A stretch of 64,000 bases of DNA from Halopenitus malekzadehii (GCF_900108505.1 NZ_FNWU01000002.1:186001-250000), one strand, 5' to 3'. Shown: positions 43,062 to 51,208, numbered from the stretch's first letter. The notes: a model not told the origin generated them from the letters alone. Program-made: numbers and translations.

Positions 43062-43709
43062 ATGACGCCCAACGACGACACATCTCCGGCTGACGACGGG
43101 ACGGACTCGACCGACGATGACGCGGTCCAGACCGACGAGGAGACGGATACCGCACCGGGAGAGAGGACCCGCGAGGAGATCCGCAAGACGCGTGAGAAAC
43201 TCGGCGAGGGTGCCGACAAGGCGGTTCAGGAGTTCGACGAGGGTATCGTCGACCTGCTGTCGTGGGTGCTCGACACCGAAACGCGCGCCCGCATCTACGT
43301 GTACCTCAGGGAGCATCCCCGAAGTACCAGCGACGAGATCGCCGACGGGACGGGGCTGTACCCGAGCACCGTTCGGGAGGCGGTGGCCGAGCTCCACGAG
43401 GAGGAGACCGTCACGAGGGAGAAGCGCGAAAGCGACGGCGCCGGCAACAACCCCTACGAGTACGAGGCGATCGCCCCGAGCGATCTCGTCCGCGGCGTCG
43501 CCGGGCAGGTGCAATCGGAGCTGAACACCGTCTTCAACCTCGATCGACGTCTCGGTGGCGACTCGAGCGACGATCGGAGCGAGCCGGTCCGGATCTCCGT
43601 CGAGAGCGGTGACGACGGTGAGACGGGGGCGGAAGCCGAGGGCGACGACGAAGCCGCCGATGACGTCGACGACGACACCACTGCCACGGGAGACACCGAC
43701 GGGACGTAA
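43062..43709 (+). CDS. Winged-helix transcription regulator
   Basis: 215 residues. A disordered acidic N terminus (1-35), a helix (about 38-65) and a winged HTH (about 68-135) with RSTSDEIADGTGLYPSTVREAVAELHEEETVT as its core (shown here for its position, 91-122). This is followed by NPYEYEAIAPSDLV, a typical wing-to-tail transition in haloarchaeal MarR/TrmB-like regulators. The last 50 residues are an acidic tail. It starts three bases after the cutA remnant. Targets unknown. Confidence 0.8.
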   Translation: MTPNDDTSPADDGTDSTDDDAVQTDEETDTAPGERTREEIRKTREKLGEGADKAVQEFDEGIVDLLSWVLDTETRARIYVYLREHPRSTSDEIADGTGLYPSTVREAVAELHEEETVTREKRESDGAGNNPYEYEAIAPSDLVRGVAGQVQSELNTVFNLDRRLGGDSSDDRSEPVRISVESGDDGETGAEAEGDDEAADDVDDDTTATGDTDGT

Positions 43710-43747
43710 GCGAGGCGCGCCGGCGGGACGCCGCCGACGGTTCGGGA

Positions 43748-43757
43748 CCTTTTAAGG
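43748..43757 (+). promoter_or_regulatory. TATA box for coaD
   Basis: CCTTTTAAGG, itself a palindrome, is centred 28 bases before the coaD ATG. Confidence 0.55.
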
Positions 43758-43779
43758 TGCGCCGACGCGACGGGCGGGT

Positions 43780-44274
43780 ATGGACGTCGCGCTAGGTGGC
43801 ACGTTCGATCCGATCCACGACGGCCACCGGAAGCTGTTCGAGCGTGCTTTCGAACTCGGCGACGTGACGGTCGGCTTGACGAGCGACGAGCTCGCGCCGA
43901 AGACGCGTCACGTCGAGCGGTACGTACGCCCCTTCGAGGAGCGAAAACGCGATCTCGAGGCCGAACTCGCGCCGCTGGCTGTAGAACACGGGCGCGAGTA
44001 CACGATTCGAACGCTCACCGAACCGACCGGGATCGCCGTCGAACCGCAGTTCGACGCGCTGATCGTCTCCCCGGAGACGAAGGACGGCGGCGAGCGAATC
44101 AACGAGATACGCCGCGAGGCCGGCCACGATCCTCTCGACGTCGTCGTCGTCGATCACGTGCCCGCCGAGGACGGCGAGCGGATCTCCTCGACCCGGATCG
44201 TGAAAGGCGAGATCGACGAACACGGCGCCCTCACGCCCGACCGCGAGGGTCGTGAGGCGACGCGGCCGGAGTGA
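43780..44274 (+). CDS. coaD: Phosphopantetheine adenylyltransferase, archaeal type
   Basis: Adenylates 4'-phosphopantetheine to dephospho-CoA. 164 residues with the nucleotidyltransferase signature GGTFDPIHDGHRKL (residues 6-19; the HxxGH variant His13/His16). Further landmarks are PFEERKRDLEAEL and the ISSTRI motif near the end (KMSKS-like). Length and motifs fit the archaeal/eukaryotic PPAT family rather than bacterial CoaD. The C-terminal 15 residues are polar and variable. Confidence 0.92.
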   Translation: MDVALGGTFDPIHDGHRKLFERAFELGDVTVGLTSDELAPKTRHVERYVRPFEERKRDLEAELAPLAVEHGREYTIRTLTEPTGIAVEPQFDALIVSPETKDGGERINEIRREAGHDPLDVVVVDHVPAEDGERISSTRIVKGEIDEHGALTPDREGREATRPE

Positions 44275-44346
44275 TCCACCCGCCGTCGAGCAACCGGCGA
44301 TCGGATCCGCCATCGGATACGCACCGACCGGACCACTCCCAGCCCA

Positions 44347-44655
44347 TCACCAGCTCGGCGGTGTGAACCCCGCTTCCTCGAGGACGTCCTTCCAGTGTGT
44401 GTGAACGCTGAGCCGCGTCACCGACATGGCGTCGGCGACTGCCGACTGGGGACGTTCCTGCCCGTGGATCAGCGCCGCGGCGTAGAGACTGGCCGCGGCG
44501 ACCGTCGCCTTGGAGCGGTCGGCATCGGGGACGTTCGACAAGAAGAGGTCAACCGCCGTCGATCGAACGTCGTCGCCGAGGTCGAGTGTCGCACACGCCT
44601 CGTCGATCCGGTCGATCCACTCCTCGTTGGCGACGTGGTCGCTCGCTCGATACAT
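44347..44655 (-). CDS. Small TFIIB-like cyclin-fold protein
   Basis: 102 residues corresponding to one cyclin repeat of TFB: DRIDEACATLDLGDD, then KATVAAASLYAAALIHG, then the HTH-like end MSVTRLSVHTHWKDVLEEAG. There is no zinc ribbon and no second repeat, so it cannot replace a full TFB. It might modulate TBP/TFB or another cyclin-binding partner. The ATG giving MYRASDHV is preferred to a longer frame, because a strong TATA box lies at the right distance. Confidence 0.75.
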   Translation of the reverse strand: MYRASDHVANEEWIDRIDEACATLDLGDDVRSTAVDLFLSNVPDADRSKATVAAASLYAAALIHGQERPQSAVADAMSVTRLSVHTHWKDVLEEAGFTPPSW

Positions 44656-44677
44656 ACCTCCCCCTAGCGGGGTCGGG

Positions 44678-44687
44678 TATATAAATA
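44678..44687 (-). promoter_or_regulatory. Strong TATA box for the TFB-like gene
   Basis: On the minus strand TATTTATATA is centred about 27 bases before the ATG at 44655, an almost consensus haloarchaeal promoter that predicts a leaderless message. Confidence 0.7.
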
Positions 44688-44737
44688 GTTCCGCGGTTCG
44701 ACAGGTACTTGGGGAGCCTGCGAGTACCTCACGGTGC

Positions 44738-44821
44738 GCGTGGGTAGCCAAGCACGGAAACGGCGTAGCGCTTAGGACGCTATCCCGTAGGGGTCCGCCG
44801 GTTCAAATCCGGTCCCACGCA
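44738..44821 (+). tRNA. tRNA-Leu (anticodon UAG)
   Basis: An 84-base cloverleaf. Acceptor GCGTGGG pairs with CCCACGC (44814-44820) plus discriminator A. The D-arm is GCC...GGC. The anticodon stem TAGCG/CGCTA flanks the loop CTTAGGA, giving anticodon TAG. A long variable arm (class II) is followed by the T-arm GCCGG-TTCAAAT-CCGGT. No intron and no encoded CCA. Two degenerate copies of its 3' end lie downstream, the signature of repeated integration. Confidence 0.93.
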
Positions 44822-44899
44822 CTGAGCGAACGGAGTGAGCGAGGGAGTCGGAGCGGAGTTGAACCCTGCCACGAGCGAGCGAACGCGAGCGAAGTGGCT

Positions 44900-44923
44900 C
44901 CGGTTCAAATCCGGTCCCGCGCA
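44900..44923 (+). repeat. Duplicate of tRNA-Leu 3' end (att-like remnant 1)
   Basis: The 24 bases match the T-arm and 3' acceptor of the intact tRNA (44798-44821) with one change, ACGCA to GCGCA. The 5' part of a tRNA is absent, so this is not a functional tRNA. It fits an attachment-site copy left by an integrase element. Confidence 0.7.
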
Positions 44924-44999
44924 TTCTACTGCGAGCACCATTCCGAGCAGCAGGTGAGACCCAAGGATTCGAATCAGGGAGCAGCTCTGCTGCGACCGT

Positions 45000-45021
45000 G
45001 GTTCGAATCCGGTCCCGCGCA
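45000..45021 (+). repeat. Duplicate of tRNA-Leu 3' end (att-like remnant 2)
   Basis: GGTTCGAATCC then GGTCCCGCGCA repeats the T-loop and 3' acceptor of a tRNA. It shares the GCGCA end with remnant 1 and carries the consensus TTCGAAT loop. The distance between the two remnants is about 100 bases. Confidence 0.65.
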
Positions 45022-45176
45022 TATCGCCCGTTCGGTCGGGAGTCCATCGTTGAGTGCAGCAGGGGTTCGTCCACCGACGGACGACCGCAGGAACCCTTTT
45101 ACTGGTCAGTGCCGAAACACGACCGACTGATGACTGCTGCGCAAACTCTGCCGGCCACATCGTTCGAGAGGCGTCA

Positions 45177-46382
45177 GTGAACGGCGTCGTCTTCTGGCTG
45201 CTGATCGTGCTGGCGACGGTGGTCAGCCTCGGCACGGCGTGGACGCTCGGCGCCAACAGCAACTCGCCACCGTTTGCTCCCGCGATCGGGGCCAACGCCA
45301 TCTCGACGATGAAGGCGGCCTTCGCCATCGGCATCCTCGCCGCGCTCGGCGCGCTCACGCAGGGTGGAAGCATCTCCGAGACGGTCGGGTCCGGCCTCGT
45401 CGACGGCGTCGCCATCACGTCCCTTGCGGCGACGGTCGGGCTCCTGACCGCGACCGGATTTATGGCCTTCGGCATCTACAGCGGCTACCCGGTCCCCGCG
45501 GCGTTCGCGACCACTGGTGCGATGATCGGCGTCGGGCTGTCACTGGGTGGGTCGCCGGCGATGACCACCTACAGACAGATCGCCACCTTCTGGGTCCTGG
45601 TGCCGCCCGTCTCCGGCGGCTTGGCCTACGCCACGGCCACGCTGTTGCGCCACGACGACGTTCCGGAGACGCTGAGCATCCCGTTTCTGGCTGCGCTGGT
45701 CGGTGCCATCGTCGCGAACGTCCGGCTGAGCATCCTCCCCTCGCCGACGGGAGCCGAACGGGGCTCGCTGGCCGGTCTCGCCTCGGGCGTGGTCTCGACG
45801 CCCACCGTGGCCGGCGTGGACGCCGCGACGATCATCGCGACCCTCGTCGCGGCGGCGGTGAGTTTCCGGCTCATCCGCCGACGGACGGTCGCCTCCGTCG
45901 ACCGCGGCATCAAGACCTTCCTCATCGTGCTGGGAAGCATCGTCGCCTTCTCCAGCGGCGGCAGTCAGGTCGGTCTCGCCACCGGTCCTTTGGAGAACCT
46001 CTACGGAGTCGAACTCGGCCTACCGAGCATCGTTCTGCTCGCGCTGGGGGCAGTGGGCATCCTCGGCGGTGCCTGGATGGGCTCGCCCCGACTGCTCCAG
46101 GCCACCTCCCGGGAGTACGCCCAACTCGGCGTCCGCCGCTCCATCGCGGCGCTGGTCCCCGGCTTCATCATCGCGCAGGCGGCCATCCTGCTTGGCATCC
46201 CCATCTCCTTCAACAACATCATCCTCTCGGGCATCATCGGCGGCGGCCTCGCGGGCGGCTCAGCGGGCGTCTCTCGGAGCAAGATCGCCACGACGCTCGT
46301 GTTCTGGGTGCTGACGCTCGCCGGATCGATCGCCATCGGGTACGGGATCTACCGGCTGGCAGCACCGATCCTAGCGCAATGA
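45177..46382 (+). CDS. Inorganic phosphate transporter, PiT family
   Basis: 401 residues with about ten membrane helices. Both halves show the PiT signature: GANSNSPPFAPAIGANAIST in the first and SFNNIILSGIIGGGLAGG in the second. This supports Na+- or H+-coupled phosphate uptake; sulphate is an alternative in this family. The start is GTG, giving MNGVVFWLL, after a leader rich in tRNA-scar DNA. It is convergent with a UspA-domain gene, a pairing that recurs in haloarchaea. Confidence 0.9.
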   Translation: MNGVVFWLLIVLATVVSLGTAWTLGANSNSPPFAPAIGANAISTMKAAFAIGILAALGALTQGGSISETVGSGLVDGVAITSLAATVGLLTATGFMAFGIYSGYPVPAAFATTGAMIGVGLSLGGSPAMTTYRQIATFWVLVPPVSGGLAYATATLLRHDDVPETLSIPFLAALVGAIVANVRLSILPSPTGAERGSLAGLASGVVSTPTVAGVDAATIIATLVAAAVSFRLIRRRTVASVDRGIKTFLIVLGSIVAFSSGGSQVGLATGPLENLYGVELGLPSIVLLALGAVGILGGAWMGSPRLLQATSREYAQLGVRRSIAALVPGFIIAQAAILLGIPISFNNIILSGIIGGGLAGGSAGVSRSKIATTLVFWVLTLAGSIAIGYGIYRLAAPILAQ

Positions 46383-46388
46383 CATCCT

Positions 46389-46408
46389 CCCCGGCGTGAA
46401 CGCCGGGG
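46389..46408. terminator. GC-rich hairpin between convergent genes, IS200/IS605-end-like
   Basis: CCCCGGCG-TGAA-CGCCGGGG is a perfect 8-base stem with a tetraloop, preceded by GACATCCT. It lies 6 bases after the permease stop and 4 bases from the UspA stop, so it can serve both transcripts. The GACATCCTCCCC...GGGG form closely resembles subterminal hairpins of haloarchaeal IS1341/IS605-type elements; no transposase gene is present. Confidence 0.6.
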
Positions 46409-46412
46409 TAGT

Positions 46413-46847
46413 TCAGCGGACGACGGTCACCGTCACCGGCGCCTCCGCAACGACCGTGGTGGCGACCGTGCCCAGGAGACGCGAGGCGATGCCGGTGGTC
46501 CCTCCGTGTCCCCCCATAACGACGTGGTCCACGTCACCGTCCTCAACGTAGGCAATGATGGTCTCGGCCGGCTCGCCCTCCTCGACGACCGTCTCGACCT
46601 CGCTAGCCGTGTCGGCCTCGCTGGCCGTCTCCCTGGCTGCTTCGAGCAGTGCCGTGGCCCGCTCGCGGGCGGTCTCGCGTCGTTGCTCCTCCCGCTCGAT
46701 GACGCCGCTTTCGCTCATCCCGGTGCTAACGGGCGTGGCCACGCTCAAGACCGTCGTCCGACAGTCGAACACGTCGAGCGCGTGAGCCAGCGCCGCCTCG
46801 GCCAGCGGCGACCCGTCAAGCGGGACGAGCACGTGACTGGGCTCCAT
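46413..46847 (-). CDS. Universal stress protein (UspA) domain protein
   Basis: 144 residues. The UspA fold starts with HVLVPLDGSPLAEAALAHAL and ends with the ATP-binding pattern VMGGHGGTTGIASRLLGTVA (G-x2-G-x9-G-S/T). The central helices are Ala/Glu-rich. The ATG giving MEPSHVLVP was chosen over a longer frame. It is convergent with the phosphate permease across the hairpin and may sense energy status for it; this link is inference. Confidence 0.88.
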   Translation of the reverse strand: MEPSHVLVPLDGSPLAEAALAHALDVFDCRTTVLSVATPVSTGMSESGVIEREEQRRETARERATALLEAARETASEADTASEVETVVEEGEPAETIIAYVEDGDVDHVVMGGHGGTTGIASRLLGTVATTVVAEAPVTVTVVR

Positions 46848-46972
46848 ACACCACGTCGGTGGGCGTGGCACATGAATGGGCGGGATCGACACCGCACGAC
46901 GCTCGGCAGGTCCCGAAACCCCGTTCCCGCCAGGCGTCATATCTATCGGTTATTCTTGAGTGGGTGTTGATG

Positions 46973-46980
46973 TTTTATAG
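46973..46980 (+). promoter_or_regulatory. TATA box for the OsmC-family gene
   Basis: TTTTATAG is centred about 29 bases before the ATG at 47005. Confidence 0.6.
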
Positions 46981-47004
46981 TTATCGCGCTCGTATCGGGG
47001 ATCG

Positions 47005-47478
47005 ATGAGCGAATCCGCACAGCAGCACACGTACACGGTCGATGCACACGGCGAAAGCGCGACGCGAACCGCCGTCGAGACGCGCGGCTTCGAGTTCGTC
47101 GTCGACGAGCCCGAGGCACTCGGCGGAACGGACGCCGGCCCGAACCCGGTCGAGTACCTCCTCGGATCGTGGGCGGGCTGTCTCAACGTCGTCGCCCACA
47201 TCGTCGCGGACGACTACGACATCGAGATCGAGTCGCTTGAGATCTCCCTGGAGGGCGATCTCGACCCCCGAAAGCTCCAAGGCGTCTCCGACGACGCACG
47301 AGCCGGCTACCAGGAGATCCGCGTGGCGATCGACGCGGAGACGGACGCGGACGACGAACGGCTTCAGGCGTGGCTCGAGGACGTCGAGCAGCGGTGCCCG
47401 GTCGGCGACAACCTGCAGCACGCGACCCCGACCGAGATCGAACTCGTCGGCGAGTCGGTGTCGGTGACCTCGGAGTAG
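47005..47478 (+). CDS. OsmC/Ohr-family protein
   Basis: 157 residues with the OsmC layout: GPNPVEYLLGSWAGCLNVVA carries the first catalytic Cys, and EQRCPVGDNLQH carries the second. The two thiols fit peroxide or hydroperoxide reduction. Both Cys are present and correctly placed, so activity is likely. It is followed by the convergent gshA, which makes the haloarchaeal thiol gamma-glutamylcysteine, a sensible neighbour. Confidence 0.9.
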   Translation: MSESAQQHTYTVDAHGESATRTAVETRGFEFVVDEPEALGGTDAGPNPVEYLLGSWAGCLNVVAHIVADDYDIEIESLEISLEGDLDPRKLQGVSDDARAGYQEIRVAIDAETDADDERLQAWLEDVEQRCPVGDNLQHATPTEIELVGESVSVTSE

Positions 47479-47525
47479 AAAGCGTCACGGTGACGTCTCG
47501 GTGACCGGACGTCCCGACGCGCCGC

Positions 47526-48608
47526 TCAGCGCCGTCGAAGCTTCAGGTCCGCACACAGCGCGTCGATCCCCTCCGTCTCGTGGATCCGTCGCTGTCGCTC
47601 GGTGCCGCTTTCGCCGTCGAGGACCTCCCGGATCCCGGTGACGTCGAGCCGGTTGCACTCACGATCGACGACCTCCGCGAGGGAAACGACGCCCTCACCG
47701 TCGGGGGTGATGAAGGACGCGCCGTGGCCGTGTCGGAGCGCACGCCACTTGTTCTCGTCGAGGATCTCCCGGCGGGTGTCGGACCCCGATTCACCGTCGG
47801 CGTAGCGCTCCGCCAGGTCGACGACGAGCGCGTGGACGTATTCGGCGAACGCCAACGTCACGTCGGGATCGCGCTGGCCGTCGGGTGCACGAACCTCGAC
47901 GGTGCCGTGTTGTGTGTGCGGGCGGATGTCGAACCAGAGTTCGCCCCGGTCCTCGATCGAGCCGTGTTCGACCATTCGGCGTTCGTACCGCTGGAACGCC
48001 TCGAAGTCCTCGAACCGGGAGGGCATCCCGGTGTTCGGGAGGTTCTCGAATATCTTCGCCCGGGCGGAGGCGAGCCCGGTGTCGAAGCCGTTCCAGAACG
48101 GGGAGTTCGCCGAGAGCGCGAGCAGGACGGGCATATACCATCGCAGTTCGTTGGCGATCCAGACGGCGGCATCGGCGTCGTCGACGCCCACGTGGACGTG
48201 GACGCCGGCGGTCGTGTTTCGGTGTTGGGGATACTGGATCCGATCGAGCTGCGAGCGATAGCGGGGCTTTTGGGCGTGGTCGAGCTCGCGCCAGCGCGCC
48301 TCCGGGTGGAGTCCGGCGCCGGCGATCCGGTAGCCCTGCGACTCCGCGTGGTCGATCAGCGCGTTTCGAACCTCGATGAGGGCGTCGCGAGCGTTCGCGG
48401 GATCGTCGATGCGTGGCGTCTGCACCTCGATCGTGCAGGCGAACAGCTCGTGGTCGACGGCGCCCGCGATCGGGTCCGGTGGGTCGGGCCCGTAGACGAG
48501 GTCCCCGATCCCGGAGGTCGGGCGGCCGGCCTCGTCGACGATGAAGAACTCCTCCTCGATGCCGAGCGTGCCCATCCGGTCGAACGCGTCCCGCGAACCG
48601 AGTTCCAT
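47526..48608 (-). CDS. gshA: Glutamate-cysteine ligase (gamma-glutamylcysteine synthetase)
   Basis: Joins Glu and Cys, giving gamma-glutamylcysteine, the main low-molecular thiol of haloarchaea. The 360 residues belong to the GCS2 carboxylate-amine ligase type. Landmarks are [12 protein letters not shown] at the start, [25 protein letters not shown] and [19 protein letters not shown]. The start at MELGSRDAF is supported by a TATA box at the leaderless distance. Confidence 0.92.
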   Translation of the reverse strand: MELGSRDAFDRMGTLGIEEEFFIVDEAGRPTSGIGDLVYGPDPPDPIAGAVDHELFACTIEVQTPRIDDPANARDALIEVRNALIDHAESQGYRIAGAGLHPEARWRELDHAQKPRYRSQLDRIQYPQHRNTTAGVHVHVGVDDADAAVWIANELRWYMPVLLALSANSPFWNGFDTGLASARAKIFENLPNTGMPSRFEDFEAFQRYERRMVEHGSIEDRGELWFDIRPHTQHGTVEVRAPDGQRDPDVTLAFAEYVHALVVDLAERYADGESGSDTRREILDENKWRALRHGHGASFITPDGEGVVSLAEVVDRECNRLDVTGIREVLDGESGTERQRRIHETEGIDALCADLKLRRR

Positions 48609-48632
48609 CGATCACCCCTTATTCGTGGGACA

Positions 48633-48641
48633 CTATATAAG
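48633..48641 (-). promoter_or_regulatory. TATA box for gshA
   Basis: On the minus strand CTTATATAG is centred about 29 bases before the gshA ATG. Confidence 0.65.
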
Positions 48642-48695
48642 GTCGGAAGGCGGATGGCGGCCACGAATCCGCGAGGATTTTCGTCCGACGGCGAG

Positions 48696-49337
48696 TCACC
48701 GCGGCGTCGCGATGACCGCGAGATGGTCCTCGTGATACGGCTCGAGGCGCCGGCGATCGAGCACCTCGTAGGCGTCGCCGAGCCGATCGACCGCCCGGTC
48801 GAAGACGGCCTCGGGGTCCGCAGTCACGTCCTCGCTGCGTGCCTTGATCGCTGCCACCAGCCGGCCGTCGTCGGCCAGAAACTGCGCGTTGCGAACGGCC
48901 ACGTCGGCCTGCCCCCTGGTCGCGACGTCCTGAACGATCGCGTCGAGGTCGGACTCGACCACGTGGGCGTACGTCTCTGGCGACCGGGCGTCCTTCAACA
49001 GCGGGAAGAGCCGGTCGCGGGACTGCGCGACGTCCAGCAGGTCGCGGGTGGGCCGCGGCGCGAACTCGACCGCGTAGGTCGGGCCCGCGAAGTCCGCGAC
49101 GTGGCTGACGGTCGTTCCCGCGGCCGCACCGAGATAGAGGACGCGATCGCCGCCCGCAAGCCCGGTTTCCATCCCGTGCTCGAACATCGCACCCAGTTTC
49201 GACCGCGACGCGTTCCAGGCGCGCCAGTCGCCGTCTGTCGGCTCGCCGTAGACTGGCTCGCCGCGCGTCGCGAGGGTCTCCTCCCCGGCGACGGTGCGTC
49301 GCTCGACGCCCACGGGGAGGGGCGACCCGGCGCTCAT
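48696..49337 (-). CDS. flpA: Fibrillarin-like rRNA/tRNA 2'-O-methyltransferase
   Basis: Catalytic subunit of box C/D RNPs, methylating ribose 2'-OH at guide-RNA-specified sites. 213 residues with the SAM-binding signature VLYLGAAAGTTVSHVADFAG, the acidic strand YAVEFAPRP and SDLDAIVQDVA. It overlaps nop5 by four bases, so the two core subunits are made together. Confidence 0.95.
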   Translation of the reverse strand: MSAGSPLPVGVERRTVAGEETLATRGEPVYGEPTDGDWRAWNASRSKLGAMFEHGMETGLAGGDRVLYLGAAAGTTVSHVADFAGPTYAVEFAPRPTRDLLDVAQSRDRLFPLLKDARSPETYAHVVESDLDAIVQDVATRGQADVAVRNAQFLADDGRLVAAIKARSEDVTADPEAVFDRAVDRLGDAYEVLDRRRLEPYHEDHLAVIATPR

Positions 49338-50209
49338 CGGTCGCCCTCCGCGCCGTCCTCGTCGTCCTCGGCCCGTGCCCGGATCGTCGCGATGCGGTCG
49401 CGGAGGTCCTCGTGGACCCCCTCGCGGTGATCGCCGCTATAGTGGTCGATCCGCGCGGCGATCGTCAACTTGCCGGCGAGTGCCCGCGCCGCGGAGCCGC
49501 GGTCGGCGGGGCGGGTCTCGCGGACGTACTCGTGGGTGAAGATGATGCCGTGTTTCGGCGACGGCGCGTGCCCCTCGAGGTGCGCGAACAGCGCGTCCTC
49601 CGCGCCGAGGACCTGCACCGTTCCCGAGGGCTTCTTCGCGAGCGCCTCGAGGCCGCCCGCGAGCGCGATCAGGCGACTCGCCAGCACCGGACCGGCCATC
49701 GCCGCGAGGTTCGGCGCCACGGCCGGCGCCGTCCGCTCGATGAACTCGCGTATCGCCTCGGCCTCGTCGGCGAGATCGACCACCCGAGTCGCCAGCGAGA
49801 CCGCCCGGCGCTCCGCCGCCGTGTTCGGCTCGTACGTCGCGACCTCGCGCGCGCCCTCGATGCCGGCGTCGACGTCCGCGAACAGGCCCCCGGCCCACTC
49901 GGCGGCGCGCTCAGCGAGCTCGTTCGCGGTGCGTTCACAGTCGTCCAGCGATCGGATCGCGTGCACGAGTTGTCGGTCGTCGGCGCGTTCGTGCTCGGCG
50001 ACCGCCGTCCGCGTCGCGTCGAGGGTGGCCTTGTGAAGCCGGTCGTAGTAGTCGTCGACGTCGGCCGCGAACCCCGATTCGACGGCGATCTCGGGCCAGT
50101 GTCGGGGCTGATCGGTGGTCCCCTCGGCGATCGCCGCCGTCGCCGAGTCGGCGTCGTCCGGGAGAATGTCGGCGAACCAGCCCGCGTGGGCGGGATCGTG
50201 GTTGGTCAT
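49334..50209 (-). CDS. nop5: Nop5/Nop56-type box C/D RNP core protein
   Basis: Bridges fibrillarin and L7Ae on C/D guide RNAs. 291 residues: an N-terminal domain, a coiled coil (about 110-190) and a NOP domain with the expected GAEDALFAHLEGHAPSPKHG and IIFTHEYVRETRPADRG. The ATG giving MTNHDPAHAG is preferred to an upstream Met, since it sits at the leaderless distance from a TATA box. It is shorter than eukaryotic Nop56 and lacks the Lys/Glu tail. Confidence 0.92.
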   Translation of the reverse strand: MTNHDPAHAGWFADILPDDADSATAAIAEGTTDQPRHWPEIAVESGFAADVDDYYDRLHKATLDATRTAVAEHERADDRQLVHAIRSLDDCERTANELAERAAEWAGGLFADVDAGIEGAREVATYEPNTAAERRAVSLATRVVDLADEAEAIREFIERTAPAVAPNLAAMAGPVLASRLIALAGGLEALAKKPSGTVQVLGAEDALFAHLEGHAPSPKHGIIFTHEYVRETRPADRGSAARALAGKLTIAARIDHYSGDHREGVHEDLRDRIATIRARAEDDEDGAEGDR

Positions 50210-50232
50210 ACCGCCGATTGGACCCGACACGG

Positions 50233-50241
50233 TATATGTAT
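50233..50241 (-). promoter_or_regulatory. TATA box for nop5-flpA
   Basis: On the minus strand ATACATATA is centred about 28 bases before the nop5 ATG. Confidence 0.6.
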
Positions 50242-50310
50242 TCTCGAAGCCGACGCCCCGGCGACCCGAATGGGGTATGGATAACTGCGTGCCCGACGGA
50301 CTCCCGATCG

Positions 50311-50736
50311 ATGCCCGGCGGCACCTATACGCTCGTCCTGGCGGTACCGACGTCTCTCACGATCGAGGTCGGCGCGCTCGGCGATCACGACCTCCCGGCA
50401 GGCGGATACGCCTATACGGGCAGCGCGCTCGGAAGCGGCGGGTTCGCCCGCGTGGACCGGCACCGGGACATCGCCGCGGGCGAGCGCGACACGCGTCACT
50501 GGCACATTGACTATCTGCTCGGACACCCGGCGGTCCGGATCGCCGACGTCGTCCGGACCGGTGGTCTGGACGTGGAGTGTGCGATCGCCGACCGGCTCGG
50601 GAACGGACCGGTCCCGGGATTCGGGGCCTCCGACTGCGACTGCGAGAGCCACTTGGCGCGGCGTGACGCCGTCGACACGATGGTGGCCGCGGTCGAGGAC
50701 GCGCACGACCGGCTGGCTGCGAAGCGGTCGGAGTGA
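50311..50736 (+). CDS. DUF123 / GIY-YIG-like protein
   Basis: 141 residues. The family pattern is seen as GTYTLVLAVP, then AGGYAYTGSALGSGGFARVD, then TRHWHIDYLLGHPAV, then CDCESHL. In some archaea this domain is fused to endonuclease III, but here it stands alone. Nuclease activity is unproven for the family. The ATG giving MPGGTYTL was preferred to an upstream frame that would overlap the nop5 promoter. Confidence 0.82.
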   Translation: MPGGTYTLVLAVPTSLTIEVGALGDHDLPAGGYAYTGSALGSGGFARVDRHRDIAAGERDTRHWHIDYLLGHPAVRIADVVRTGGLDVECAIADRLGNGPVPGFGASDCDCESHLARRDAVDTMVAAVEDAHDRLAAKRSE

Positions 50737-50770
50737 GGCGATCCGGCTGCGGCGATCGGTCCGCGAAGCG

Positions 50771-51208
50771 CTAGGGCTCGTTCTCGAGGGCGACGTCGAG
50801 CAGCTCCTGGCCGCGATCGGAGGAGACGGTCACCTCGGGGACGGCCACGGGGTTTCGGTCCTCGTCGATCGCGACGAAGACCATGTATGACTCGGCTGTA
50901 AGCTTCTCCTCGCCGCTTTCGGGGTCCTCACGGAAGACGCGCGTCCGGATCCGGATGCTCGTCTCCCCGGTCTCGTAGACGTAGGATTTCACGACCGCGA
51001 TGGCGCCGATCGGTAGGGGACGCCTGAAGTTGACTTCGTCGAGGCGAGCGGTGACACAGGTCTCACCGCAAAACCGCATCGAGCACATCGCACCCAGCTC
51101 GTCCATCCACTTGAGCACGTGCCCGCCGTGGGCGGTATCGAGGTTGTTCGCCTGGTCGGGCTGAACGAACCACCGGTTTTCGAGATACGTGTCCAGCAGG
51201 TCTGGCAT
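50771..51208 (-). CDS. Acyl-CoA thioesterase, hotdog fold
   Basis: 145 residues with the hotdog core: VQPDQANNLDTAHGGHVLKW (Asn/Asp-His-Gly-Gly active-site helix), then RLDEVNFRRPLPIG, then ESYMVFVAIDED. It matches the YciA/BACH-type group that hydrolyses medium- or long-chain acyl-CoAs. The ATG giving MPDLLDTYL was chosen over an in-frame GTG four codons upstream. Convergent with the DUF123 gene. Confidence 0.88.
   Translation of the reverse strand: MPDLLDTYLENRWFVQPDQANNLDTAHGGHVLKWMDELGAMCSMRFCGETCVTARLDEVNFRRPLPIGAIAVVKSYVYETGETSIRIRTRVFREDPESGEEKLTAESYMVFVAIDEDRNPVAVPEVTVSSDRGQELLDVALENEP

Larger units (their letters stand above)
44822..45176. other. Gene-poor scar region behind tRNA-Leu
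   Basis: 355 bases with no convincing gene. It contains two partial copies of the tRNA 3' end, a purine-rich GAGCGAACG/GAGTGAGCG low-complexity stretch (44824-44845) and related GAGCGAGCG text at 44875. Near its right end is the leader of the phosphate permease (CCTTTTACTGG at about 45096). The region reads as the footprint of several integrated elements that have decayed or left. Confidence 0.6.

Noticed and set aside
44900-45021. Two further tRNA genes
   Set aside because: Only T-arm and 3' acceptor sequences are present; D-arm and anticodon arm are missing, so they are att-like remnants.
45177-46847. The phosphate permease and UspA gene as cargo of a recent mobile element
   Set aside because: Both have normal host-like codon use and form a pair common in haloarchaea; no right-hand att copy was found beyond them.
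47580-49430. A 616-codon plus-strand frame across gshA and flpA
   Set aside because: Fully antisense to gshA and flpA, which have clear family signatures; the translated text is typical GC-rich noise.
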